Notes under the pieces: model-generated
The model's database searches: none
What the model saw: only the letters and a program-made list of their open reading frames with translations
What the model was told of the DNA's origin: nothing
Translations under genes and position numbers: made by a program
From: Bacteroidales bacterium
Lineage (GTDB): Bacteria > Bacteroidota > Bacteroidia > Bacteroidales > UBA4417
Assembly: GCA_016707705.1 (NCBI GenBank)
Contig: JADJHD010000007.1
Span: 1 to 64,000, forward strand
Reading direction: 5' to 3'
Length of the DNA: 64,000 nt
Part shown: piece after piece, positions 36,112 to 45,281 of the stretch
Layout of the letters: every line of letters starts with the position of its first letter
Numbering within the stretch: position 1 is the first letter of the stretch

Positions 36112-36545
36112 GGATCACTTCTGAAAATGGTGAATAAATGTATCAGGAGAATTTAAGTTGAGCACTTTCAACTCTTTATCCAACTCAGCCTGTTTTAGCG
36201 GCTGCAAAAATAAGCTTTTATATTTTGAGCAAATGGGATACATCCAAAGCTATTTATTGGATCCTGAAAATGAACTTTACAAAATTTTAAATGATCAGTT
36301 TAGTACAACTGTCCATATTAAAATGAGTGGTGAGCATGATACCTGATTAATTATTCCAAATCTATTCAAATGTCCCTTTTATTCTCATTTTGCCCTAAAT
36401 GCAGAAATCAAAATAGTTTAGCTTTGCCTATATGCTCCTGTAATATTGCCTTGGATGCGGCATTTACGAAAAAGCATTACTCCTATTACGCAAGTTTAGA
36501 TCAAGCTTTTCCCCTTTAAGTGCTTAAACAAAAAAAAGTCAAGCT
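36112..36545. other. Intergenic region with one weak small reading frame
   Basis: No clear gene. A 49-codon frame at 36370-36519 (+) has FCPKCRNQN followed by CSC, a zinc-ribbon-like start, but codon use and lack of a promoter box do not support it strongly. Another frame at 36158-36346 begins with TTG and looks accidental. Confidence 0.4.
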
Positions 36546-37253
36546 ATGAATAAATGGACCACGAAAAGCGGCTATGCTATTCATAAAATATTGGGATTTC
36601 GTTGCAATGTTTTTTTGGTATCCCATGACAAGCACCACTTTCTGATTGATTGCGGAAGTAAATCCTTCAGAAATCCTTTGATGCGAAACCTCAATAAACT
36701 TGGCATAAATCATCTGGATGGACTGATTCTTACTCACTCCCATTTTGATCATGCAGGGAACAGTCTCTTCATCAGGAATCAATTCAGCTGCCCGGTTATT
36801 ATCCATATTAATGAGGCTGATTCACTTGCCACAGGATGTTCTCCTTTACCGCATGGCACTAATGCAATAACAAGATTTCTGATTAATTCCCTGAATGGAA
36901 AACTACCAGTCTGGGCTCAATACGAACCTTGTATGCCGGACATCGTGATAAGTGAAAATTATACTCTTGCTGAACAAGGATTCGAAGCCTACCTCATGCC
37001 TACCCCCGGACATTCTCCGGGATCAACAAGCCTGATTCTGGATAATGAAATTGCTATAACCGGTGATGCCATGTTTGGCATTTTTCCGGGTTCCGTTTTT
37101 CCACCTTTTGCCGATAATGTTAAACAACTAATTCAAAGCTGGGAATTACTGCTGGAGACTGGGGCTTCAATATTTTTGCCCTCTCATGGACAAAGCAGAT
37201 CGAGTTCAACTTTGAAAATTCAATTGGAAAAATATAAACAGCGATGCCAATGA
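36546..37253 (+). CDS. MBL-fold metallo-hydrolase
   Basis: A 235-residue metallo-beta-lactamase-fold protein. The metal site is LTHSHFDHAGNS (HxHxDH), with further ligands in PTPGHSPGSTSLI, ITGDAMFG and the final His in LPSHGQ. The size fits general MBL hydrolases of the glyoxalase II/flavoprotein-like group. In a sulfur setting persulfide dioxygenase is a possibility, but that family is usually longer and accompanied by rhodanese in the same operon, which is not so here. Function remains general. Confidence 0.85.
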   Translation: MNKWTTKSGYAIHKILGFRCNVFLVSHDKHHFLIDCGSKSFRNPLMRNLNKLGINHLDGLILTHSHFDHAGNSLFIRNQFSCPVIIHINEADSLATGCSPLPHGTNAITRFLINSLNGKLPVWAQYEPCMPDIVISENYTLAEQGFEAYLMPTPGHSPGSTSLILDNEIAITGDAMFGIFPGSVFPPFADNVKQLIQSWELLLETGASIFLPSHGQSRSSSTLKIQLEKYKQRCQ

Positions 37254-37521
37254 ATTTTACAATCTGCAGCAGTAATAAGTAAACCTCTTTTACTATCACT
37301 TCCCTTTCACAGCTGCAAACTTCAATACTAAATACTCTTCCTGAACATTCCATCTGCTTTATAACTTGAATCATATTGATCTCCTTAATATATTTGCAAA
37401 GCAATTCCTGCTGGTTATGCTCCTGATTAGAATTGCACCCATCGAATATCAGGGCATTCCCTTATATTCTTCTTTTCACTTATCCTGATTTCAATTCTGT
37501 AAACCAAAATCAATATTTAGC

Positions 37522-38274
37522 ATGAAAACACTTAAACAAGTACTCATTTTAATTGCTGTATTATTTTCCACATCTGCCTTTTCTCAGATACAACTCTCGT
37601 TCAGTGAATTTACAAACTGGATTCAGCAGAAAGCTCCTTCAGGTTACTCAGCAACTGACTTTAACGATGAAACCGGCTCCTATTCTGCAATGCTTGTTAA
37701 AGGTGATATTCTGATTTCAGTATCACTAAATGATATTCAACAGCTTGACGATGATCTGAGACCCCTGAAATCAACGAGCAAAACTGTAGAATATGAGAGA
37801 AATGGAATACGTAGTCTGTATGCTGAAGGTTCCGTCAGGGTGCTGTATCTTCAGCTTCCAACAATTAATGCCACCTTGATCTTGGGAACCGGAAATCCAA
37901 ATATCAAAAAAGCTGAACTTGAAAAAATCAGTGATGCATTGGGTGTAGTAAATATTAAGCCGGTAAAGTCAGTTGCAAACAGCTGGCCAGCTGAAATTCC
38001 TGCCCAATTGAGACTTGAAACAGATTTGATTTCAATTCAAAAAATGGAAGCCTCAACTGAAGGTTATGCATACGAATATCATGTTAAAGTCAAAAACGAT
38101 AAGAATCTGATTCCGGCTATTACTAAGGTAACAAATACATGTGGTGGTGACCTGTCAATGACAAAATACAAAAACTTTACTCTGATTTGTGGAGATACTG
38201 ATTCAATGGAGGGATTAGAATCGATTAAGGCAGGGGAAACTGTAGTATTTATTTACTACAAATCAAACAATTAG
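37522..38274 (+). CDS. Exported protein of unknown function
   Basis: A 250-residue protein with a clear signal peptide (TLKQVLILIAVLFSTSAFSQ, cleaved near residue 22). The rest is mixed alpha/beta with no membrane segment and no motif I recognise. Two Cys near the C-terminus (TNTCGGDLS and LICGDTD) could form a disulfide. The alpha/beta hydrolase gene starts a few bases after its stop, so the two may be cotranscribed. No function is proposed. Confidence 0.75.
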   Translation: MKTLKQVLILIAVLFSTSAFSQIQLSFSEFTNWIQQKAPSGYSATDFNDETGSYSAMLVKGDILISVSLNDIQQLDDDLRPLKSTSKTVEYERNGIRSLYAEGSVRVLYLQLPTINATLILGTGNPNIKKAELEKISDALGVVNIKPVKSVANSWPAEIPAQLRLETDLISIQKMEASTEGYAYEYHVKVKNDKNLIPAITKVTNTCGGDLSMTKYKNFTLICGDTDSMEGLESIKAGETVVFIYYKSNN

Positions 38275-38302
38275 TCAGTTGACCAGAAATACGCCTTTGA
38301 AA

Positions 38303-39241
38303 ATGCCATCTCTGAAGACGAGAATAATACTTTGGTTAATAAGAAATCGCCAAATCTTCAAGTTTAAATTTGGAAGAAATTATTTTGATCCGAAACCTGA
38401 AGCTATTATTAAATTAAGAAAGGATACTGAAAAGGCTGGACTCAAATTCGGTAAAATTCCTGCCGACATTGCCGTTGAACCTACCTCCATCGGCAATATG
38501 TATGCTGAATGGGTTTGCCTGAGCAATGCACCAAAGGAAAAGGCTATACTCTACTTTCATGGAGGCATGTATCTCATCGGCTCACCTCAGGGACACAGGG
38601 TGCATGTATCCAAATTTGTTAAGGGAACAGGAATAAATGCCCTGGTTTTCGACTACCGGCTTGCCCCTGAAAATCCATTCCCTGCAGGATTGAATGATGC
38701 AATAGAAGCTTACCAATTTTTACTCTCCAATAGTTACCTTCCCGGGAATATTCTCCTCATTGGTGACTCAGCAGGGGCCGGTCTATGTTTAGCTACTTTG
38801 CTTGCATTAAAGGATAAAAACATTCCCCTGCCAGCAGCTGCTGCAGTCCTCTCCCCCTGGACTGACCTCACACTTTCGGGAGCTTCATATTCTTTAAACA
38901 AATTCAGTTGTGTTTCACCACTTGGCAGCTCAGAGACGGCATCAGAGTATTATACCGGAACTGCTGATCGCAAAAATCCTTATATATCTCCGCTATTTGG
39001 AGATTTGCATGGCTTACCACCATTACATATCTCAGCAGGCAGTAATGAGATATTACTGGATGATTCTGTTCAGTTCGCCAAAAAAGCCTCTGAATCAGGT
39101 GTAGAAGTAACACTTACAGTTGGAGAAGGGATGTGCCACTGTTACCCTGCTTTTGGAAATATATTTCCTGAATCAGCTGCTACATTGAATGAAATCTGCG
39201 AATTCCTGAAAAACAAATCTTTGGTTGAAACTGTTCTTTAG
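38303..39241 (+). CDS. Alpha/beta hydrolase, hormone-sensitive lipase family
   Basis: A 312-residue esterase-type hydrolase. The oxyanion-hole motif YFHGGMYLIGSPQGHR and the nucleophile elbow LIGDSAGAGLCLA are those of the HSL/GDSAG esterase family, with the acidic and His residues expected in ILLDDSVQFA and GMCHCYPAF. The ATG at 38303 is preferred; a TTG at 38279, five bases after the previous stop, would add eight residues. No signal peptide is seen. The natural ester is unknown. Confidence 0.88.
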   Translation: MPSLKTRIILWLIRNRQIFKFKFGRNYFDPKPEAIIKLRKDTEKAGLKFGKIPADIAVEPTSIGNMYAEWVCLSNAPKEKAILYFHGGMYLIGSPQGHRVHVSKFVKGTGINALVFDYRLAPENPFPAGLNDAIEAYQFLLSNSYLPGNILLIGDSAGAGLCLATLLALKDKNIPLPAAAAVLSPWTDLTLSGASYSLNKFSCVSPLGSSETASEYYTGTADRKNPYISPLFGDLHGLPPLHISAGSNEILLDDSVQFAKKASESGVEVTLTVGEGMCHCYPAFGNIFPESAATLNEICEFLKNKSLVETVL

Positions 39242-39263
39242 TTTTATCACAAAATAATCAATA

Positions 39264-39830
39264 TTGAAAAATGCCGGTGACAAAATCTGGATTGCACTCC
39301 TAAGAGGAATTAATGTAAGCGGGAGCAACCTCCTCAAAATGGATGAGCTTAAAAAAAGTCTTTCCAATGCAGGTCTTCAATCATTGATATCCTACATTCA
39401 GAGTGGCAACCTGATTTTCAAATCAGGTATACACAGTGGTGAAGAACTGGAGAACTTGATTCAAGTCACAATATTGAATGACTTTGGACTAAATGTACCC
39501 GTTCTTGTTAAATCTGTAATTCAGTTAGAGGACGCAGTGAATCAAAATCCACTCATTAACGAGAGTGGTCATGATATTGACTTCCTACATCTTACTCTTT
39601 TGTCAGAATCTCCCGGCCCCGATCTTACATCTAAAATATTCCCGGTTAACCATTCATCTGAAAAAGCTCTCCTTTCTGGCGACAGAATTTATCTTTATTG
39701 CCCAGAAGGTTACGGGAGAACTAAATTTACGAATACCTTTTTCGAAAAAAAGCTTAAGGTAAAAGCTACAACACGCAATTGGAAAACCCTGACACGTCTC
39801 CTGGAATTATCTCAGACAATAAATCAGTAA
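39264..39830 (+). CDS. DUF1697 domain-containing protein
   Basis: A 188-residue protein with the DUF1697 opening WIALLRGINVSGSNLLKMDELKKSL and the segment SYIQSGNLIF. The family is widespread and of unknown function. The start is a TTG at 39264; no ATG is available before the conserved region. It follows the esterase gene by 22 bases. Nothing links it to the sulfur genes beyond proximity. Confidence 0.88.
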   Translation: MKNAGDKIWIALLRGINVSGSNLLKMDELKKSLSNAGLQSLISYIQSGNLIFKSGIHSGEELENLIQVTILNDFGLNVPVLVKSVIQLEDAVNQNPLINESGHDIDFLHLTLLSESPGPDLTSKIFPVNHSSEKALLSGDRIYLYCPEGYGRTKFTNTFFEKKLKVKATTRNWKTLTRLLELSQTINQ

Positions 39831-39970
39831 AGCCTTTCAGCAGAACTTCCACCTGAACAATTAAGTCCCTGGGACTCTTAAATCAGAATTGGAAAGTAAA
39901 ATGTCAATCTGGTTAAAGGTAAAATCATGGCAACTCTTTTTGGCAAATAATTCAAAACTTTGTTGCCCTG

Positions 39971-40009
39971 AAATAATAAAACAGGGAGCCATAAATGAAT
40001 AGCCCCCTG
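39971..40009 (-). terminator. Terminator of the second sulfur operon
   Basis: On the minus strand CAGGGGGCT and GGCTCCCTG form a nine-base stem with two G-U pairs and an 11-base loop, followed by TTTTATTATTT. It lies about 20 bases after the stop codon of the sulfurtransferase gene at 40029. Confidence 0.75.
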
Positions 40010-40028
40010 CCTCAAAAAAATTATCTGA

Positions 40029-40886
40029 TTACTTTTCTATTGTATTTTCAGGATTTGCAACCCACTCTGCATAAGCTCCTGCATAAAGCCTGATATTCGA
40101 AAACCCTGCGATTTCATGCAATGCAACATAGAGGGTAGCTGCCTTGATTCCAGTCTGGCAATAAACCACAACTGACTTATCCGCACTAACACCGAATTTA
40201 GCTGCAACAGCTATTATTTCTTCCTTAGTTTTAAAATCACCAGTCGGTGTAAGCACCTCCTTGAAATTCATCCAAACGGCACCGGGCAGATGTCCTTTGC
40301 TCCGCTTTTCTTTATCCATTCCATCAAATTCCTCCTTTTCCCTTGCATCCAGCATCACAAAACCTGACTGACCAATGGAGGACTTCAATTCAGTCATTGA
40401 AATATTTATCGACTCATTCACATTTAGAACAAATGAAACTGGCTTCAACACTGTAGCAACATTTGTAAGAGGAATTCTTGATTGTTCAAGCTCTGTCATA
40501 TCCTTATGCAACAGATAAACTTCCTTAGCTCCTAAATAGGTAAGAATCCACCATACCCTGCTATTGTATTTTTGCGACCCATCATCGTAAATCACAATCT
40601 TTGAGACATTGCTCACGCCCTTGTCCCCAAAGATTTTCGCAAGTTCCTCAGGAGTCTTTAATTGTCCCTCATATCCTCCTTGTTTGTAGAGATCTTTATG
40701 TGGAATATTTATAGCCCCCTTAACATGTTGCTTTGAATATACATCTGCGGCAAGAACATCAATTACAACCAGATCCTTGTTGGCTTTAAGTTCTGTAGCC
40801 AGATCCTTTGTACCAATAATCGATGCCAATGATGTTTGCATAGCTACGCACAGCAGCACAGTAGTTAATAGTATTAGCTTTTTCAT
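40029..40886 (-). CDS. Periplasmic two-domain sulfurtransferase (thiosulfate sulfurtransferase type)
   Basis: A 285-residue exported protein with a signal peptide (1-21, LLTTVLLCVAMQTSLAS) and two rhodanese domains. The N-terminal domain lacks the catalytic Cys (IVIYDDGSQKYNSR). The C-terminal domain has Cys243 in VVVYCQTGIKAA, the active-site loop of TST/SseA-type enzymes. It should move sulfane sulfur from thiosulfate or a similar donor to a thiophilic acceptor in the periplasm. It is the third gene of an operon with a double-rhodanese lipoprotein and a porin, six bases after the porin. Confidence 0.92.
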   Translation of the reverse strand: MKKLILLTTVLLCVAMQTSLASIIGTKDLATELKANKDLVVIDVLAADVYSKQHVKGAINIPHKDLYKQGGYEGQLKTPEELAKIFGDKGVSNVSKIVIYDDGSQKYNSRVWWILTYLGAKEVYLLHKDMTELEQSRIPLTNVATVLKPVSFVLNVNESINISMTELKSSIGQSGFVMLDAREKEEFDGMDKEKRSKGHLPGAVWMNFKEVLTPTGDFKTKEEIIAVAAKFGVSADKSVVVYCQTGIKAATLYVALHEIAGFSNIRLYAGAYAEWVANPENTIEK

Positions 40887-40892
40887 ATTCGT

Positions 40893-42017
40893 TTAGTTAA
40901 GTTTTACCTGAACCTGAAGAATGAGCATATCATTGGGTATCTCATTATACTTGGTGATATCATTCTCTGAACTTGATTCAATGTTATAATTATAATTCAA
41001 CTGTAAGCGGGTCCAATCATTTGCATAGTAATTCAATCCGAAAATCAGGCTTGAATTCCTGTAATTTGCGTGGTCAATATCCTCGATATCCTTATCAGGG
41101 TCGTATGTCTGAAATTTAACAACAGGCATCACATTCCACTTGGTCATATACATCAACTGCGCATAGAATCCATCCCGCTTAAAATTACCTGCTACCAGTT
41201 CAGGAGTGGTACCACAACCTCCTCCAACTAATTTGGATCCATCGTCCTTACCGAAAATATATTCAGACTGAAGTATGAACCCATACTTTTTTAGTTGTAT
41301 ATCACCACCATATCTGGTCCTGACATCCGCAGCAGTAACCGTCGGGTCTGAATTGACCTGCTTACCTGTCTGATAGCTACCGCCAATGCTTAACCACTCT
41401 GTTGGGGCAAACACCAGGCGACAAGTCAGATCTTTGTATCGGTCGATGTCAGTAGTATTCATTCCGGTTCCATTTGTCATGGATATTGTGTAATTGAAAA
41501 TATTCTCTTTTGAAATCCCCAAAAACTTCATTTTTCCAGATGTACCACTAACCATGACACCAAGATCCCGAAATGGACTTTCCATCTCATTTACCATTAA
41601 AGATCTGTCAAGGGTGTATAAATCCTGACATGGAGTTGACAATTCCAATCCAAAAGATCTCTTGAATTGACCAATTGAAACCTTAAACCAAGGCTTGAAT
41701 CTGTTATAGGTTACAAACGCATCAAGTAAATAAGGTCCATTTGAGAAGGGACTGAATTCAGTCATAACATAGTAACTGAAATCGTATGGAATTGAACCCG
41801 TCAAACCTAATCTTGCTCTGCGAAAAGTAAAATTGTATTCATTTTTACTTTTGTCGTCAACTGTCTTTCCATAGAAGCCCATTCTAAACTCAGGTTGTAT
41901 ATAACCAATTAACTGTGGCCCTCCTGAACTTGATGCAGGCTCCATGCAACCTTGAGAGAATACATTTGACTGAATCCCAAGGATAATAATACTGGCAAAA
42001 ACCAAGAATCTTTTCAT
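40893..42017 (-). CDS. OprP/OprO-type outer-membrane porin
   Basis: A 374-residue beta-barrel protein with a signal peptide (FASIIILGIQSNVFSQ) and the phosphate-selective porin O/P pattern: LIGYIQPEFRMGFYG, FTFRRARLGLTGSIP, FKVSIGQFKRSFGLE and a terminal LILQVQVKLN ending in Asn rather than the usual aromatic residue. Porins of this type pass small anions. Its place between two rhodanese genes suggests passage of a sulfur oxyanion such as thiosulfate or tetrathionate, which is inference only. Confidence 0.85.
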   Translation of the reverse strand: MKRFLVFASIIILGIQSNVFSQGCMEPASSSGGPQLIGYIQPEFRMGFYGKTVDDKSKNEYNFTFRRARLGLTGSIPYDFSYYVMTEFSPFSNGPYLLDAFVTYNRFKPWFKVSIGQFKRSFGLELSTPCQDLYTLDRSLMVNEMESPFRDLGVMVSGTSGKMKFLGISKENIFNYTISMTNGTGMNTTDIDRYKDLTCRLVFAPTEWLSIGGSYQTGKQVNSDPTVTAADVRTRYGGDIQLKKYGFILQSEYIFGKDDGSKLVGGGCGTTPELVAGNFKRDGFYAQLMYMTKWNVMPVVKFQTYDPDKDIEDIDHANYRNSSLIFGLNYYANDWTRLQLNYNYNIESSSENDITKYNEIPNDMLILQVQVKLN

Positions 42018-42083
42018 GACATCCCATTTTAAAAACGGGGAAGAACAATTTCTTCCCCGAATTGATTACCAAATAACTTTGTC

Positions 42084-43088
42084 TTAGTCTGTAACAACAG
42101 CCCAATTCTTGGGGCCTTTGTAAACTGTTTTACTAGCAGCTTTAAGCTGATCATAAACAAGTCTGTTTGCACCGAATCCAATGCTCTTGGTATTATATCC
42201 CAGCACATTCAACCAGAAAGTTGCGATGCTTGATGTTTGACCGGTATAGCAGTACACCAGTGCTTCTTTTGAAGGATCAATAGCTTTAACTAAATCACCT
42301 GCCAATGAAATAACAGGAAGGTCGTAAGCACCTGAAAAATGGCCAAAAGTTGTGTAATCAGCTACTGACCAGTAATTCATAATTTGATAAGCTGATGGAT
42401 TAGCTATAACATCAGAACCAGCAACAGGTGAAAATCCCTTATCAAGAACAGCCTGTACTCTTTCCTTAAGGATGAGAGCACCATCTGTATTTGCTGAGGT
42501 CCATACTGGTTCAGTAAAAGAACCAACTGCCGGAGCGTCAGAAGTTACCCAATTTGCACTACCAACTGCAATATTACCGTTAGCTGGAGTCTCAAAGCCA
42601 GAGTTACTAATCCAGGGACCTTTAAATGTTCCATTCCAGCCTGCCATACCCCATTTTAAAACAACAGCATTGGCAAAACCTGATAATCGTAGTGCCATCA
42701 CAGCCTGTCCTGCAGTTTGTCCAGTATAGCACACGACCAATATGGGCTTGTCAGTATAGCTGGCAGCGGTGGTAACAACATCCTTCAATGCTACATTGAT
42801 GGAATTCTTAATATGTCCTGCGGAATAATCTGCAGCTGACCTTATGTCAAAAACATGGTACGCTGGGATTGTACTGGTAACTGAGTCAACAATTCCGCCC
42901 ACTGTAGTTGATTTTGGGTCAACAATCCAGTTTTTTGCCAGATCCGGAAGATCCAGTGTATTCGTAACGAGGTAGGTTTTTAAAGTTAAATAGGCATTTA
43001 CAGCCTCCGGTTCATCCTTTTTACATGAATTCAGGATTAAAACCATAGTCATCAGAATGACAGTTCCAAGCAGATAGATCTTTTTCAT
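42084..43088 (-). CDS. Lipoprotein with two active rhodanese domains
   Basis: A 334-residue lipoprotein: the lipobox LILNSC makes Cys22 the lipidated residue. Two rhodanese domains follow, each with an intact and near-identical active-site loop, Cys120 in VVCYTGQTAGQ and Cys280 in VYCYTGQTSSI. The 100-residue linker contains WISNSGFETPANG and may hold an inserted element. Both domains appear catalytic, in contrast to the inactive tailed rhodaneses at 17-18 kb. First gene of the operon with porin and sulfurtransferase; placement on the inner or outer membrane is not settled. Confidence 0.9.
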   Translation of the reverse strand: MKKIYLLGTVILMTMVLILNSCKKDEPEAVNAYLTLKTYLVTNTLDLPDLAKNWIVDPKSTTVGGIVDSVTSTIPAYHVFDIRSAADYSAGHIKNSINVALKDVVTTAASYTDKPILVVCYTGQTAGQAVMALRLSGFANAVVLKWGMAGWNGTFKGPWISNSGFETPANGNIAVGSANWVTSDAPAVGSFTEPVWTSANTDGALILKERVQAVLDKGFSPVAGSDVIANPSAYQIMNYWSVADYTTFGHFSGAYDLPVISLAGDLVKAIDPSKEALVYCYTGQTSSIATFWLNVLGYNTKSIGFGANRLVYDQLKAASKTVYKGPKNWAVVTD

Positions 43089-43162
43089 AGTGTAAGGTTT
43101 GTTATTTGTGAATTATTTTAGGGGCAGACGCTACTAATAAATTATTATACAGCACCTTGCAT

Positions 43163-43184
43163 TGTTATTCAAAAAACAAATCTA
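43163..43184 (-). promoter_or_regulatory. -7 box and candidate operator of the second sulfur operon
   Basis: The minus strand has TAGATTTG (43184-43177), a TAnnTTTG box, 90 bases before the lipoprotein ATG. It overlaps TGTTATTCAAAAAACA (43163-43178), which resembles the perfect palindrome TGTTATTTCAATAACA at the first sulfur operon (23270-23285). No -33 TTTG is present. Confidence 0.4.
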
Positions 43185-43339
43185 AGTCGGTATATGAATT
43201 GTACATCAGAATGGTCCATGTTGTTGGATAGAAAAAAAAATGCTAATCATCAATTTAAATATGACTGACAACAAATAGAAAATGACACAGGTCAGGAAAA
43301 AAGATGTTAATTTGCAGCAATCTAATAAATCGCTAAACT

Positions 43340-44047
43340 ATGGATGAGCCATATGAAAGCAATCTGCCTACAAGTTCATGTGCAACTCATGTATATGACT
43401 CACCTTGCTTTGCCTTATTGACACCAGAAGAGAAGGGAATTCTGGACCGTCAAACAGTCACTATTACATATAAAAAAGGTGAAACCATATGCAAGCAAGG
43501 TACATTTGCCTCCAATGTAATGTTTTTGGAGAAGGGTTTGGTGAAGATCTACCTTGAAGGGAATCCCAAAAATTTGATTCTTACAATTACTCCATCAGGT
43601 CAATTAATTGGAGTTCCTGCAATATATGACGGCAATAACACATTTCTCTACTCAGTAACCACTTATGTAGAATCAGTAGTTAAGATGATTGATGTAGCGA
43701 CCTTCAAGCAACTTATGCTGCAAAATGCTTCTTTCGCATATAGAATTCTTAATCTGATGAACGAGAATACTGCCCAGACTTATGGAAGATTCTTCTGCCT
43801 GACACAAAAACACCTTCACGGACGATTGGCTGATATTCTGATTTGCCTTTCTGGCAGAATTTTCAAAAGCCTGGAATTCGATCTCCCCTTATCTCGCAAT
43901 GATCTGGGGGAATTAACAGGCATGTCAACCGAAAGTGTAATCCGGCTGATGAAAGAAATGAAAGATGATGGTTTGATTGAGTTATCGGGGAAATCCATAA
44001 AACTGGTTAATGTCCCCAGATTGATGAAGATAAGTGAACTGGGATGA
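43340..44047 (+). CDS. Crp/Fnr family transcriptional regulator
   Basis: A 235-residue regulator with an N-terminal cNMP-binding-like domain (about 25-145, KKGETICKQGTFASNVMFLE) and a C-terminal winged helix whose recognition region is LPLSRNDLGELTGMSTESVIRLMKEM (about 180-205, shown in part). Cys14 and Cys23 near the N-terminus could sense redox or persulfide state, but the FNR iron-sulfur Cys pattern is not complete. It is divergent from the rhodanese-porin operon, which it probably controls. Confidence 0.9.
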   Translation: MDEPYESNLPTSSCATHVYDSPCFALLTPEEKGILDRQTVTITYKKGETICKQGTFASNVMFLEKGLVKIYLEGNPKNLILTITPSGQLIGVPAIYDGNNTFLYSVTTYVESVVKMIDVATFKQLMLQNASFAYRILNLMNENTAQTYGRFFCLTQKHLHGRLADILICLSGRIFKSLEFDLPLSRNDLGELTGMSTESVIRLMKEMKDDGLIELSGKSIKLVNVPRLMKISELG

Positions 44048-44097
44048 TCATCTATCCGATCCGCACATTACTCTAGTAATTTCTTGAATTGAGCAAC

Positions 44098-44340
44098 TCA
44101 AAACTCCGGAAGTTCAATCTGTTTCTCATATATATCCATCACATCTTCTTCCCTCAACAGAATGATTCTATCAATCTTCAGGCTGGTCTGCCTATACCAT
44201 ACCTCAACAAAAAAATCATAGAGCACATACAACCTGATGGAGTAAAACACGAATACACGAGACATTATCTCCTGACCATTTTCAAAAATGATTTCTACCT
44301 GCTGAAGACTGGTAAGTTTTCTGAACTGGTCCGCATTCAT
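44098..44340 (-). CDS. Small conserved-looking protein of unknown function
   Basis: An 80-residue protein (MNADQFRKLTSLQQVEIIF..., ending IELPEF). The high content of aromatic and charged residues (YSIRLYVLYDFFVEVWYRQT) and normal codon use favour this strand over the overlapping plus-strand frame at 44089-44349. I recall similar small proteins in other Bacteroidota, without known role. No membrane segment or signal peptide. Confidence 0.7.
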   Translation of the reverse strand: MNADQFRKLTSLQQVEIIFENGQEIMSRVFVFYSIRLYVLYDFFVEVWYRQTSLKIDRIILLREEDVMDIYEKQIELPEF

Positions 44341-44401
44341 GATTTATAAGGTAAGAAGATAGATAGTGATATCAGCAAGCAGCCAACCTTTCAGGGCATA
44401 C

Positions 44402-45127
44402 TTACATCCTCTCAAATTCATTGAGATATTTCAGCCTTAGCTGGTCCAATATTTCTACGTCAGCTTTTCTGTCAAAAATGCGCACCAAATCAACTAATCC
44501 ACTCTTATCATATATAGCAGCCTGAGCAGCATCATATAATTTATGATTCATGTTATTTCTGATTATTATGGTCTGATGCTCAAATTTATCCCAAGACACG
44601 AAACCAGGAATCTTAAGATAGTAAGTATCAGACTGTTCCAAATCTTTATAAATCCCCTCACTTAACTCTTTCATTTCAAAGTACTTCCTAACCTCTATCA
44701 GGCTTTGGTATGGTTTCACTTCCTTCTTCGACTGGAAATTAATTCCCTCTGCCTTATACTTTGAAATCAACGCAGGCAGTTGTTCATAGTCATCCATAAA
44801 TACCCTGATGCATTGTGCAGATCTGTTAAACAGGTCGATACTGGCAAGTGCGGCATCAAATTTTACATCCAGTTCTTCTTTCACACTCATCGTGACTCTG
44901 ATAATCCGATCTTCGCTTACCATACTGTTTTCCTTAATCACAATGAAGATAGACCTGGGCCTGTTTTCACTATCATTTGCCGGAATGAAAAAATGGTCAT
45001 AAAAACCAGGAAATGGATCAAGATCTTCCAGAATCATATCTGAGTAACTCTTTTCCCATGCAAAAGAAGCAAGTTTCTCTTTCTTAAGTATATACCCCTG
45101 TGAAGTAATAATGTTTATTCCCGCCAT
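44402..45127 (-). CDS. Protein of unknown function
   Basis: A 241-residue soluble protein beginning MAGINIITSQGYILKKEKLA. The ATG at 45127 is chosen over an upstream ATG at 45157 because a -7 promoter box lies at 45155-45162. There is no signal peptide, membrane segment or recognised domain. It is followed after 61 bases by the small unknown gene on the same strand. No function is proposed. Confidence 0.72.
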   Translation of the reverse strand: MAGINIITSQGYILKKEKLASFAWEKSYSDMILEDLDPFPGFYDHFFIPANDSENRPRSIFIVIKENSMVSEDRIIRVTMSVKEELDVKFDAALASIDLFNRSAQCIRVFMDDYEQLPALISKYKAEGINFQSKKEVKPYQSLIEVRKYFEMKELSEGIYKDLEQSDTYYLKIPGFVSWDKFEHQTIIIRNNMNHKLYDAAQAAIYDKSGLVDLVRIFDRKADVEILDQLRLKYLNEFERM

Positions 45128-45154
45128 AGGTCGATTTTTAGTAAGCTGTTTAAA

Positions 45155-45162
45155 CAAAGATA
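45155..45162 (-). promoter_or_regulatory. -7 box upstream of the unknown gene at 44402-45127
   Basis: The minus strand reads TATCTTTG, 27 bases before the ATG at 45127. It decides in favour of that start over 45157. Confidence 0.5.
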
Positions 45163-45257
45163 TCTAAATTAATCTATATTTCCAAATTCAGATAGCTATT
45201 CCAGCAGTCAATGTTCACTATAAAAATCAGGTACAAACTCAACATTAATTGATTTTG

Positions 45258-45265
45258 TACCTTTG
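45258..45265 (+). promoter_or_regulatory. -7 box of the pssA gene
   Basis: TACCTTTG lies 16 bases before the TTG start at 45282 and leaves room for a leader of about ten bases. Confidence 0.5.
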
Positions 45266-45281
45266 AAATAAAATTCTTCAG

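Noticed and set aside
36158..36346. 62-codon frame between queA and the MBL gene
   Set aside because: TTG start, no motif, no promoter box.
36546..37253. Persulfide dioxygenase (ETHE1-like) assignment for the MBL protein
   Set aside because: Tempting in a sulfur region, but no family-specific feature was seen and no rhodanese gene adjoins it.
44089..44349. 86-codon plus-strand frame opposite the small unknown gene
   Set aside because: Mirror frame; the minus-strand product has the more natural composition and resembles known small proteins.
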